From positions 1 through 58,892 of the forward strand of contig CAXBCP010000029.1 in assembly GCA_963974055.1 (NCBI GenBank): a stretch of DNA of 58,892 nt. Direction: 5' to 3'. The notes under the pieces are model-generated. The model searched no databases. It saw only the letters and a list, made by a program, of their open reading frames with translations, and was not told the DNA's origin. The DNA is from CAXBCP01 sp963974055. Its GTDB lineage: Bacteria > Pseudomonadota > Alphaproteobacteria > MPNO01 > UBA830. The position numbers and the translations under genes are program-made. Shown here in pieces: positions 9,069 to 17,869 of this stretch; within the stretch, counting starts at the first letter, position 1, and the number at the start of each line of letters is the position of its first letter.

Positions 9069-9788
9069 TCAGCCGCCAAAACGCGCGACGATGAGAAATT
9101 CGATATTGCCTTCCGCCCCGGTGATGGGGCTTTGATCGATGCCGATCACCTGCCAGCCGTCGAGCCCGGCAACCCAGGCCTCTATGCGGGCGCAGACTTC
9201 GCGGTGCAGGTCGGGGTCGCGCACGATCCCGCCCTTGCCGACCATCCCCTTGCCGACCTCGAATTGCGGCTTGATCAGTGCCGCCAGATGGGCGCCGGGG
9301 GCGGCGAAGGTCAGCGGCACCGCGAGCACCTTTTCGAGTCCGATAAAACTGGCATCGCAGACCACGATATCGACCGGTTCCGGGATATGCGCCGCCGTCA
9401 GGTTCCGCGCATTCCGGCGTTCGAGCACGATCACACGCTCGTCGCTGCGGAGTTTCCAGTTCAGCTGGCCGTAACCGACATCGACCGCGTAGACCTTCGC
9501 CGCCCCGCGGGTGAGGAGCACGTCGGTGAACCCGCCGGTGGACGCGCCGACATCCAGCCCGGTCGCGTCCGTCACGTCGATATCGAACCGGCTGAGGGCA
9601 TGATCCAGCTTCATCCCGCCGCGCGACACCCAGGGATGCTCCTTGCCGCGCACGTCGAGCGGCAGTTCGACGGAAATCGGCGTGCCCGGCTTGTCGATGC
9701 GCTGTTCGCCGGCAAACACCTTGCCGGACCGGATCAGCGCCTGGGCCTGGGTGCGGCTTTCGGCGAGACCGCGTTCAACCAGCAGCAC
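9069..9788 (-). CDS. tlyA: TlyA family rRNA 2'-O-methyltransferase
   Basis: A 239-residue TlyA-type protein: an S4 RNA-binding domain at the N-terminus (residues 1-60, LVERGLAESRTQAQALI) and an FtsJ-like methyltransferase domain with SAM motif GLDVGASTGGFTDVLL and PQFEVGKG. TlyA adds 2'-O-methyl to cytidines in 16S or 23S rRNA. The start is a GTG at 9788; there is no ATG between it and the in-frame stop of dxs 27 bases upstream, so translation probably relies on coupling to dxs. Position after dxs is the common alphaproteobacterial arrangement. Confidence 0.88.
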   Translation of the reverse strand: MLLVERGLAESRTQAQALIRSGKVFAGEQRIDKPGTPISVELPLDVRGKEHPWVSRGGMKLDHALSRFDIDVTDATGLDVGASTGGFTDVLLTRGAAKVYAVDVGYGQLNWKLRSDERVIVLERRNARNLTAAHIPEPVDIVVCDASFIGLEKVLAVPLTFAAPGAHLAALIKPQFEVGKGMVGKGGIVRDPDLHREVCARIEAWVAGLDGWQVIGIDQSPITGAEGNIEFLIVARFGG

Positions 9789-9815
9789 GTCCGGACGCTG
9801 GCGCGAGGCCGTGGG

Positions 9816-11747
9816 TCAGGCCCTCTCGCGGGCGGTCTTGGACTTCGCTTCGACGCCCAGCGCCGTCATTGCCGTGGCAACGATATCGGGGCAGGTCAGC
9901 CCGGCGAATTCCACCTGCTTGCGCGGCGAATCCTGGTCCATGAAGGTATCGGGCATCACCAGCGGGCGGAACTTGAGGCCGGCGTCGAAAATACCCTGCA
10001 TCGCAAGGAACTGCGAAACCTGGGCCGCGAACCCGCCGACGGACCCTTCCTCGACCGTCACCAGGACCTCATGCTCGCCCGCAAGCCGGCGGATCAGGTC
10101 TTCGTCGAGCGGCTTGGCAAAGCGCGCATCGGCCACCGTGGTCGACAGGCCGTGGGCGTTCAGTTCTTCCGCCGCATCGAGACAATCCTGCAGGCGCGTA
10201 CCATAGGCGAGCAGCGCGATTTTCGTGCCTTCGCGCAGGATACGTCCTTTGCCGATCGGCAACGCTTCGCCGCGTTGCGGCATTTCGACCCCGACGCCTT
10301 CGCCGCGCGGATAACGGAACGCGCAGGGCTGGCCGTCGATATCGACCGCCGTCGCCACCATGTGAACCAGTTCGGCTTCGTCCGCCGGCGCCATGACGAT
10401 CATGTTCGGCAGGCAGGCGAGATAGGCGATATCGAACGCGCCGCAATGGGTCTGTCCGTCGGCGCCGACATAGCCGGCGCGGTCCATCGCGAAACGGACC
10501 GGCAGATTCTGCAACGCGACGTCGTGGACGATCTGGTCGAAGGCCCGCTGCAGGAAGGTCGAATAGATCGTCGCGAACGGCTTCATCCCGTCGGCGGCAA
10601 GACCGGCGGCGAACGTCACCGCGTGCTGTTCGGCGAGACCGACATCGAACGTGCGGGTCGGAAATTCCTTTTCGAACAGGTCTATCCCGGTGCCCGACGG
10701 CATGGCGGCGGTAATCGCAACGATCTTGTCGTCGTCGCGGGCTTCCTTGATCAGGCTTTCGGCGTAGACCTTGGTATAGCTGGGCGCATTGGCCTTGCCC
10801 TTGTCGAGCGCGCCGGTCACGACATTGAACTTGCCGACGCCGTGATATTTGTCGTCGGACTGCTCGGCCGGTTCGTAGCCCTTGCCCTTCTGCGTCACCA
10901 CATGGATCAGGACCGGCCCTTCGGCCTCGTCGTCGCGGACGTTTTTCAGGACCGGGATAAGGTGTTCCATGTTATGCCCGTCGATCGGGCCGACATAGAA
11001 AAAGCCGAGCTCCTCGAACAGGGTGCCGCCGGTCAGCATGCCGCGCGCGTATTCTTCGGCCCGCTGCGCCGCCTTTTTCATGGGGCGCGGGAATTTTTCC
11101 GACATATGACGGCCGATATCGCGCAGCGACCGGTAGGATTTCGACGAAATCAGGCGCGACAGATAGGCCGACAGCGCACCCACCGGCGGCGCGATCGACA
11201 TATCGTTGTCGTTCAGGATCACGATCAGCTTGTTATGCATGGCGCCGGCATTGTTCAGTGCCTCATAGGCCATGCCGCCGGTCATCGCCCCGTCGCCGAT
11301 CACGGCGATGGCCTTGTTGCCCGTGCCCTGCAGGTCGCTGCCGACCGAAAAGCCGAGCGCCGCGGAGATAGAGGTCGATGCGTGGGCCGCGCCGAACGGG
11401 TCGTACTCGCTTTCCGTGCGTTTCGTGAAGCCTGACAGCCCGCCGCCCTGGCGCAGGGTGCGAATGCGGTCGCGCCGCCCGGTCAGGATTTTATGCGGAT
11501 AGACCTGATGGCCGACATCCCAGACGATCTTGTCGTCGGGCGTATCGAACAGGTAGTGCAGCGCGACCGTCAGTTCGACCACGCCAAGTCCGGCGCCGAG
11601 ATGGCCGCCGGTCACGGAAACCGCGTCGATGGTTTCGGCGCGCAGTTCGTCGGCGACCTTCTGGAGGTCTTCCGGTTTGAATTTTTTCAGATCCCGTGGG
11701 GATTTTATCTGGTCGAGAAGCGGCGTCAGAGGCGCCATTCGTATCAC
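9816..11747 (-). CDS. dxs: 1-deoxy-D-xylulose-5-phosphate synthase
   Basis: Dxs condenses pyruvate and glyceraldehyde 3-phosphate with thiamine diphosphate, the first step of the MEP isoprenoid pathway. The 643 residues match the family length. Seen are GHQVYPHKILTGRRD, the TPP/magnesium motif beginning GDGAMTGGMAYEALNNAG and ending in ILNDN, and the transketolase second domain with AEQHAVTFAAGLAADGMKP. It is in the same strand and order as xseB and ispA, and supplies the precursors that IspA extends. Confidence 0.97.
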   Translation of the reverse strand: MIRMAPLTPLLDQIKSPRDLKKFKPEDLQKVADELRAETIDAVSVTGGHLGAGLGVVELTVALHYLFDTPDDKIVWDVGHQVYPHKILTGRRDRIRTLRQGGGLSGFTKRTESEYDPFGAAHASTSISAALGFSVGSDLQGTGNKAIAVIGDGAMTGGMAYEALNNAGAMHNKLIVILNDNDMSIAPPVGALSAYLSRLISSKSYRSLRDIGRHMSEKFPRPMKKAAQRAEEYARGMLTGGTLFEELGFFYVGPIDGHNMEHLIPVLKNVRDDEAEGPVLIHVVTQKGKGYEPAEQSDDKYHGVGKFNVVTGALDKGKANAPSYTKVYAESLIKEARDDDKIVAITAAMPSGTGIDLFEKEFPTRTFDVGLAEQHAVTFAAGLAADGMKPFATIYSTFLQRAFDQIVHDVALQNLPVRFAMDRAGYVGADGQTHCGAFDIAYLACLPNMIVMAPADEAELVHMVATAVDIDGQPCAFRYPRGEGVGVEMPQRGEALPIGKGRILREGTKIALLAYGTRLQDCLDAAEELNAHGLSTTVADARFAKPLDEDLIRRLAGEHEVLVTVEEGSVGGFAAQVSQFLAMQGIFDAGLKFRPLVMPDTFMDQDSPRKQVEFAGLTCPDIVATAMTALGVEAKSKTARERA

Positions 11748-11803
11748 CTGCTTTGCATTTCGCGTATCATCCGGCAGTCACAATGCCGGGTTAAATATCC
11801 GAT

Positions 11804-12745
11804 TCAGTTATTCCGTGCGAGGACGAATTCCGCCACCGAACGAAGTTCGTCCGCCCGCGTGCCGAACGTATCCAGACGGGAAAGCGCCCTGTCGGTCACC
11901 TGCCGCGCCTCGCGTCTGGCGCCGTCCACCCCCAGCGCGGATACGAACGTCGCCTTCCCGGCCTCGGCATCTTTACCGACCTTCTTGCCAACATCGTCCT
12001 CATCGCCTTCAACGTCAAGTAAATCGTCGGTAATCTGGAAGGCCAGTCCAAGCTCAAATCCGAATGTTTCCAGTGCGTTAACCGCGTCTGCGCCTGCCTG
12101 GCCCAGTGTCGCGCCTGCGGCGCTGGAAAAGGCGATCAACGCGCCGGTTTTCATTGTCTCCAGTCGCGCGATCAGGTCGGCATCGACCGCCGCATGCTCG
12201 CTTTCCAGGTCGATCATCTGACCGCCGACCATGCCGCCGCCGCCGGACCGCGCGGCAAGCGCCGCCACCAGGTCGGACCGGACCTGCGCATCCGGGTGGG
12301 TATCGGCGCCGGCCAGCACCTCGAAGGACAGGGTCAGCAGCGCATCGCCCGCCAGGATCGCCGTCGCCTCGTCATAGGCGATGTGACATGACGGCCGCCC
12401 GCGGCGCATGTCGTCGTCGTCCATGGCCGGCAGGTCGTCGTGAATCAGCGAATAGGCGTGGACCATTTCCACGGCCGCGCCGGCGCGCAGATAGCGCGTT
12501 TCCGGAACGTCGAAGATCCGGGCCGAGGTCCGCAGGATATAGGGGCGGATGAATTTGCCGTTGCCGAGCGCCGAATAGCGCATGGCGTCGAACAGCCGGC
12601 CTTCGGGGCCGTCGCTTTGCGGCAGCAGCGCCCCCAGCGTATCGGCCATCGTGTCGGCGAAACCCGACAACGCCTCCCTCACCGATACCGCCGAAGTTTC
12701 GGACGGGAGCGCCGGCGTGCCTGCGGCGGAAACTGCGCTATTCAA
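11804..12745 (-). CDS. ispA: Farnesyl diphosphate synthase (polyprenyl synthetase)
   Basis: A 313-residue short-chain trans-prenyltransferase that would join isopentenyl diphosphate to dimethylallyl or geranyl diphosphate. Both aspartate-rich motifs are present: DDLPAMDDDDMRRG (first) and DDLLD (second), plus the GNGKFIRP block that binds diphosphate. It overlaps the end of xseB by 8 bases and precedes dxs by 56 bases, so the three are almost certainly one operon. Product chain length (C15 is the usual one for this genomic context) is inferred. Confidence 0.93.
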   Translation of the reverse strand: MNSAVSAAGTPALPSETSAVSVREALSGFADTMADTLGALLPQSDGPEGRLFDAMRYSALGNGKFIRPYILRTSARIFDVPETRYLRAGAAVEMVHAYSLIHDDLPAMDDDDMRRGRPSCHIAYDEATAILAGDALLTLSFEVLAGADTHPDAQVRSDLVAALAARSGGGGMVGGQMIDLESEHAAVDADLIARLETMKTGALIAFSSAAGATLGQAGADAVNALETFGFELGLAFQITDDLLDVEGDEDDVGKKVGKDAEAGKATFVSALGVDGARREARQVTDRALSRLDTFGTRADELRSVAEFVLARNN

Positions 12746-12989
12746 TGTTCGCCGGCTCCGTGACCGCTTCGCCCCCGGCGCCGAGCGAAATTTTTTCGAC
12801 CTTCGCCTGTGCTTCCTTCAGCTTCTTCTCGCAATGAGCCTTGAGCTGCGCACCGCGCTCATACGCGGTGATCGCCTCTTCGAGCTTTCCCTTACCGCCT
12901 TCAAGCGTCCGGACAATTTCCTCCAGCTCGGCGAGCGCATCTTCGAACGACATTTTCGCAATGTCTGGCAATTTGGCGTTATCCGCCAT
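12738..12989 (-). CDS. xseB: Exodeoxyribonuclease VII small subunit
   Basis: The 83-residue small subunit of the single-strand exonuclease VII. The family core is clear: MSFEDALAELEEIVRTLEGG followed by KLEEAITAYERGAQLKAHCEKKL, forming the two helices that bind XseA. XseA is not in this window. It has a good AAAGGATG ribosome site and is the first gene of the minus-strand xseB-ispA-dxs-tlyA run. Confidence 0.95.
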   Translation of the reverse strand: MADNAKLPDIAKMSFEDALAELEEIVRTLEGGKGKLEEAITAYERGAQLKAHCEKKLKEAQAKVEKISLGAGGEAVTEPANIE

Positions 12990-13336
12990 GGGACATCCTT
13001 TTCAATTGAATAAAGAGTAGGATTTCAAAGGGCTTAGGGCAACCCGCCAGACGAATCAAACCGTTAAATCGCCCATATCCGACCGCGTCGGGGGCGACCC
13101 GGTGCAGCGGAGGTCCGAAAGCCGCCGAACCGGCGACGGATAACGGCTTTGCGCCGCGTGAACTGCCAGCCAAATAACTTCGCCGGCGCCTAAAAACCCG
13201 ATTGACAACGCCCCTGCACAGGCAGAATTAGACTCTTCGAACGCGGAAAGAAAACGTGTGTGCCGTCACGCACGATCGCATCGCGACATCTCGGCGGGAC
13301 CGCAAGAAAATCCGCCCTGCAAGGATCACCTGAATA
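12990..13336. other. Gene-free divergent promoter region (347 bp)
   Basis: No credible gene. It must hold promoters for the minus-strand xseB operon and the plus-strand efflux operon. On the plus strand TTGACA at 13202-13207 could be a -35 element, but the nearest -10-like TAGACT at 13229 is at a long spacing of 21, so I do not claim a promoter. A 20-bp dyad at 13255-13274 is listed separately. Confidence 0.5.
13255..13274. promoter_or_regulatory. Candidate operator dyad upstream of the efflux operon
   Basis: CGTGTGTG, spacer CCGT, CACGCACG: 8-bp arms with one mismatch, 62 bases upstream of the efflux adaptor start. Its size and position suit a TetR- or MarR-type repressor, but no such regulator is next to it. 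Confidence 0.3.
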
Positions 13337-14647
13337 ATGGGCTTCTCGCACTCCCGCGCCGCCGCAGCACTCCTGACAGCGGCCCTTTTTTCCGCTCTTT
13401 CACTGTCTGTCGTCCACGCGCAGGCGCCTGAAAAACCCGGGGCATCGGCGCCGCGCGGGGAATCTCCGAAGGCGCCCGGCGCGCCCGCCAAGACCGGTGC
13501 CCGCCCGCCCGGCAGGGCGCCGACGGTCGTCGTCGTCGATGCCGTCACCCGGGGCGAGATGGCCGAGACCCTCCCGGTTTACGGGCGCGTCATCGCGCGC
13601 CAGGCCGGTCCGGTCGCTGCCCGCGTCCGGGGAGCGGTCGCCGAAGTCCGTGCCGATGTCGGCACGCGGGTCCGGAAAGGCGACGCCCTGATCGTCCTCG
13701 AATCCGACATGCTGACCGGCGAACGCGACCTCCGGACCGCGGAAATTGCGGAATACCGGGCAAAAACCGGCACTGCCCAGGCACAGCTCCGCCTTGCCGA
13801 GCAGGAATTGCAGCGCATCGACAGGCTGCGCAACTCTTCCGCCTATTCCCCCGCCCGCGAACAGGACAAGCGCCGCGAGGTCGAACGCTATCGCAGCGCG
13901 ATGGCCGAAACCGCCGCACGGGTCAAACAGGCCGAAACCGCGCGCGCAATCGCCGAGATAAACCTCGCGAACGCGGTCATCCGCGCGCCCTATGACGGGG
14001 TGGTCACCCACCGGCACACGGAAGCGGGCGCCTATCTCAATGTCGGCGAACCGGTCGTCACGATGATCAACGACGCCGCGCTCGAGATCGAGGCCGACAT
14101 TCCGGCGCGCCGCCTTACCGGGCTCGGACCGCAGGCACGCATTTCCGTCGACCCGGAAACCGCCCCGCCGTTCGAGGTCCGGGTGCGCGCCATCGTTCCG
14201 CAGGAAAACCAGCTTACCCGTACCCGGACGATTCGCTTCGTCCCGGTCGACGGCGAAAGTCCGGCATTGCTCGCCGCCAATCAGAGCGTCGTCCTGCAGA
14301 TCCCGAACGGCCCGCCGCGAATGGTCACGACGGCGCACAAGGACGCGCTGCTTCACCGGCGCGGATCCGCCGTCATGTTCGTTTTCGCCGACGGCAAGGT
14401 GTCGCAGCGCAAAGTGGTCCTCGGCGAGGCGTTCGGCAACCGGTTCGAAATCGTCTCGGGCCTGGCGCCGGGCGACCGGGTCGTCACACGGGGCAACGAA
14501 AGGCTGCGGCCGGGCCAGGACGTCGTCGTCCGCGGCGGCGGCGCGGGCCCGAACGGCGGCCGCCCCGGAATGAGCCCCGGCATGCGTCCCGGCGGCGGCA
14601 AAGGCGGCGGCACGCCGCGTGCCGACGCCACCCGCAAAGCGGAGTAG
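13337..14647 (+). CDS. RND efflux periplasmic adaptor subunit
   Basis: A 436-residue membrane-fusion protein of HlyD/AcrA type. There is an N-terminal signal peptide (cleavage near residue 29 after VVHA). The barrel-lipoyl part has VRADVGTRVRKGDALIVLE (about 98-116), a long alternating charged coiled-coil hairpin covers about 125-205, and the second lipoyl half has VIRAPYDGVVTHRHTEAGAY. A beta-barrel domain and a membrane-proximal domain with VTRGNERLRPGQDVVVRG follow. The last 30 residues are Gly/Pro-rich and low complexity. It would link the RND pump at 14653 to an outer-membrane channel not in this window. Confidence 0.92.
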   Translation: MGFSHSRAAAALLTAALFSALSLSVVHAQAPEKPGASAPRGESPKAPGAPAKTGARPPGRAPTVVVVDAVTRGEMAETLPVYGRVIARQAGPVAARVRGAVAEVRADVGTRVRKGDALIVLESDMLTGERDLRTAEIAEYRAKTGTAQAQLRLAEQELQRIDRLRNSSAYSPAREQDKRREVERYRSAMAETAARVKQAETARAIAEINLANAVIRAPYDGVVTHRHTEAGAYLNVGEPVVTMINDAALEIEADIPARRLTGLGPQARISVDPETAPPFEVRVRAIVPQENQLTRTRTIRFVPVDGESPALLAANQSVVLQIPNGPPRMVTTAHKDALLHRRGSAVMFVFADGKVSQRKVVLGEAFGNRFEIVSGLAPGDRVVTRGNERLRPGQDVVVRGGGAGPNGGRPGMSPGMRPGGGKGGGTPRADATRKAE

Positions 14648-14652
14648 CCCCC

Positions 14653-17600
14653 ATGCGCCTTATTGATCTCTCCGTCCGCCGGCCCGTCGCGGTGCTTGCC
14701 GGCGTGCTGATCGTGATGTTGCTGGGCTGGCTGTCGCTGACATCGATCCCGATCCAGCTGACGCCGGACGTCCGCAAACCGCTCATCATCGTCGAAACGG
14801 CGTGGCGCGGCGGGTCGCCGGCCGAGGTCGAGCGGGAAATCGTCAACCGCCAGGAAGAAGCGCTGAAAGGCCTCGAAGGGCTTGAGCGCATGGAATCCCG
14901 CTCGCGCCGGGGCAGCGCCCAGATACTGCTGACCTTCGTGCCGTCGGCAAGCCGCGAACAGTCGATCCTGCTGATCAACAACCGGCTGAGCCAGGTATCC
15001 GGCACCCCGGAGGAAGCCGACGAGCCGCGGATCATCACCCGCGACACCGACGACAACCCGATCGCCTGGTTCACCGTCCAGCCCAAGCCCGGCAATAAAA
15101 GGTCGATCTTCACCTACGGCGATTTCGTCGAAGACGTCGTGCGCGACCGGTTCGAACGCGTACCGGGCGTCGCCCTCGTCAATGTGTTCGGCGGCGACGA
15201 ATCCGAATTGCGGGTCATCGTCGACCCCCGCAACCTTGCCCATTACCGGCTCACGGCGACCGATCTGGCCGACGCGCTACGCGGCACCAACGTGAACGTC
15301 GCCGCCGGCGAGGTGGACGAAGGCAAGCGGCAATACACGGTGCGCACCGAAAGCGAGCTGAATTCGCTGCAGCGCGTCCGGTCGGTCGTCCTGCGGTCGG
15401 TGCAGGACCCGGTGACGGGCCGGGTCGACCGCGTCACCATCGGCGATATCGCCAGGGTCGAATTCGGCCACAAGCGCGCCGATACCCGGATCCGCACCAT
15501 GGGCAGGAACGCGATCGTCGTGAATGCCGTGCGCGATACCGGCGCCAATGTGATCGACGTGATGAAAAACCTCCGCGCCACGGCGGACAGGCTGAATGCC
15601 GGCCCCCTCGCCGAAAACGGGCTGGTGCTGGAACAGGTCTACGACGACACGCTTTATATCCATTCCTCGATCGACCTGGTGACCCAGAACATCTGGGTCG
15701 GCGGCGTGCTGGCGGCGCTTATCCTGCTCCTGTTCCTGCGGTCGGTCGGTGCGACCCTGTCGGTGTCGCTGGCGATCCCGGTGTCGATCGTCGGCTCCTT
15801 CGTCGCCATGGCGGCGCTCGGCCGGTCGCTCAACGTTATCAGCCTTGCCGGGATTGCCTTCGCGGTCGGCATGGTGGTCGATGCCGCCATCGTCGTGCTC
15901 GAAAACATTTTCCGCCACCGGGAACGGGGCCGCGGCCGTCTTGAATCCGCTATTCTCGGCGCGAGCGAGGTATGGGGGGCCATCATGGCATCCGCGATCA
16001 CGACCGTGGTTGTGTTCGCCCCCATCCTGGTCATGGACCTGGTGGTCGGCCAGCTGTTCCGCGACATTGCGGTTGCGCTGTCCGTCGCCGTCCTGCTGTC
16101 TCTGGTGGTGTCGATCACGGTCGTGCCGACCCTCGCCGCCCGGCTTGTCGGCCGGGACAGCGCCGCGAAGGTATCTGTCGCCCGCATACCGGTCCTGGAC
16201 GATTTCGCCGCCGGCTTCGTCGCCGTCGTGACCGGCTTTACCCGTCTGGTGATCGGCAACCGCGCCATCGCGCTCGGGGTCGTCGCCGCGGTCTGCGGCG
16301 TGACCGCGTTTTTCACCTGGCTGTTTCTGCCGAAGCTCGAATACCTGCCGGAGGGCAACCGCAACCTGGTGATCGCGATTACCCTGCCGCCGCCGGGCTA
16401 CAATCTCGAAACAACGCAGGAAATCGCGCAGGACGTCGAATCCGAGACAAGGCAGTTCTGGGCGAAGGACAAGAACGACATCGGCAAGCCCGGGGAGCCG
16501 GTCAGGATAGAACGCCTGTGGTTCGTCGCACGATCGACGACGACCATCGTCGCCGCCTCGGCGACCGATCCGACACGCGCCGCCGAACTGATCCCCATCC
16601 TGCGCAGGTCGGTGTTCCGCGAGCCCGGCACGTTCGGCTTCGTGGCCCAGACGTCGCTGTTCGGGCGCGGGTTCGGCGGCTCGCGCGTCATCGACCTCGA
16701 CATCACCGGACCCAACCTCGAAGACAACCTCGACGTCGCGCGCGATGCCGTCCGCGTGCTCAATGCGGAGATGCCGCGCCGCAACGGCAACCAGATCCGG
16801 CCGCAACCGGGCCTCGAACTCGGCGCACCGGAAGTCCGGGTGGTGCCCAACCTCCGGCGGCTCGCCGATAACGGCCTGACGGCCCGCGATCTCGGGATCA
16901 CCATCGACGTGTTCAACGACGGCATGCGCGTGTCCGAAGTCACCGTCGGCGCGAAACGCATCGACCTGACACTGATGGGAACGGACCGGAACGTCACCAA
17001 CACGCAGGGTATTGCGAGCCTGCCGGTGGTCACCGGCAGCGGCCGGATTCTGTCGGTCGACAATCTCGCCGATGTCAGCGTGACCGAAGGCCCGAACCAG
17101 ATCCTGCATCTGGAACGGCAGCGCGCGGTCACGCTCCAGATCCGCCCGGCGCCGGAAATGCCGCTCGAAACGGCGATCGATATCGTCCGCGACAAGGTGA
17201 TCGCGCCGATGCGCGCGGCCGGGCTTCCCGAAGGGGTCGCCATATCGCTGTCGGGCACCGCGGACGAGCTTCAGAACACCTGGCAGGCGATGGTGACCAA
17301 CCTGATCATCGCCATGTTCGTGGTCTACCTGGTCATGGCGATCCTGTTCGAAAGCTTCCTGTACCCCCTGATCATCATGTTCTCGGTCCCGCTCGCGACA
17401 GCCGGCGGCGTCGCCGGGCTGGTGCTGCTCAACGTGTTCACGCCGCAATCGCTCGACATGCTGACGGTGCTCGGTTTCGTCATCCTGGTGGGGACGGTGG
17501 TGAACAACGCGATCCTGCTGGTCCATCAGACGCTTCACCACATCCGCAGCGAGGGCGCCGTCGTCGCCGACGCCATCGTCGAGGCGACGCGGAACCGCAT

Positions 17601-17853
17601 CCGGCCGATCTTCATGTCGACCCTGACCAGCGTCGTCGGCATGTTGCCTCTGGTGGTGACACCCGGCGCCGGATCGGAACTCTATCGCGGGCTCGGCTCC
17701 GTGGTGGTCGGCGGGCTCGCCCTGTCGGCGGTCCTGACCTTGCTGATCATCCCGCCGCTCCTGTCGATCGTGTCGGGGCTGCTGGCGCGGGAACGCGGCA
17801 AGTTCATGACAAATGAGGCCTCAGCCGACGCAGCACCGGTTGCCGCAGAGTAA
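14653..17853 (+). CDS. RND efflux transporter permease
   Basis: A 1066-residue inner-membrane proton-driven pump of the AcrB/MexF superfamily. It has 12 predicted membrane spans with the usual two large periplasmic loops. TM4 holds the proton-relay aspartate in GMVVDAAIVVLENIF; the second half mirrors it with GTVVNNAILLVHQT, and FMSTLTSVVGMLPLV is the typical late motif. It starts 5 bases after the adaptor stop. Substrate class is unknown. No TolC-like channel or regulator gene is adjacent. Its stop is 16 bases from the converging HDAC-family gene. Confidence 0.94.
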   Translation: MRLIDLSVRRPVAVLAGVLIVMLLGWLSLTSIPIQLTPDVRKPLIIVETAWRGGSPAEVEREIVNRQEEALKGLEGLERMESRSRRGSAQILLTFVPSASREQSILLINNRLSQVSGTPEEADEPRIITRDTDDNPIAWFTVQPKPGNKRSIFTYGDFVEDVVRDRFERVPGVALVNVFGGDESELRVIVDPRNLAHYRLTATDLADALRGTNVNVAAGEVDEGKRQYTVRTESELNSLQRVRSVVLRSVQDPVTGRVDRVTIGDIARVEFGHKRADTRIRTMGRNAIVVNAVRDTGANVIDVMKNLRATADRLNAGPLAENGLVLEQVYDDTLYIHSSIDLVTQNIWVGGVLAALILLLFLRSVGATLSVSLAIPVSIVGSFVAMAALGRSLNVISLAGIAFAVGMVVDAAIVVLENIFRHRERGRGRLESAILGASEVWGAIMASAITTVVVFAPILVMDLVVGQLFRDIAVALSVAVLLSLVVSITVVPTLAARLVGRDSAAKVSVARIPVLDDFAAGFVAVVTGFTRLVIGNRAIALGVVAAVCGVTAFFTWLFLPKLEYLPEGNRNLVIAITLPPPGYNLETTQEIAQDVESETRQFWAKDKNDIGKPGEPVRIERLWFVARSTTTIVAASATDPTRAAELIPILRRSVFREPGTFGFVAQTSLFGRGFGGSRVIDLDITGPNLEDNLDVARDAVRVLNAEMPRRNGNQIRPQPGLELGAPEVRVVPNLRRLADNGLTARDLGITIDVFNDGMRVSEVTVGAKRIDLTLMGTDRNVTNTQGIASLPVVTGSGRILSVDNLADVSVTEGPNQILHLERQRAVTLQIRPAPEMPLETAIDIVRDKVIAPMRAAGLPEGVAISLSGTADELQNTWQAMVTNLIIAMFVVYLVMAILFESFLYPLIIMFSVPLATAGGVAGLVLLNVFTPQSLDMLTVLGFVILVGTVVNNAILLVHQTLHHIRSEGAVVADAIVEATRNRIRPIFMSTLTSVVGMLPLVVTPGAGSELYRGLGSVVVGGLALSAVLTLLIIPPLLSIVSGLLARERGKFMTNEASADAAPVAAE

Positions 17854-17869
17854 CCGCGGCGCAGATGCT

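Noticed and set aside
13202..13234. TTGACA with TAGACT as an efflux promoter
   Set aside because: The 21-base spacing is outside the usual 16-18, and better -10 matches are absent.
15277..17541. Long antisense reading frame (754 codons) within the RND pump gene
   Set aside because: Rich in His/Arg/Asp with no domain, and exactly opposite a full-length RND permease; such frames are a by-product of high GC.
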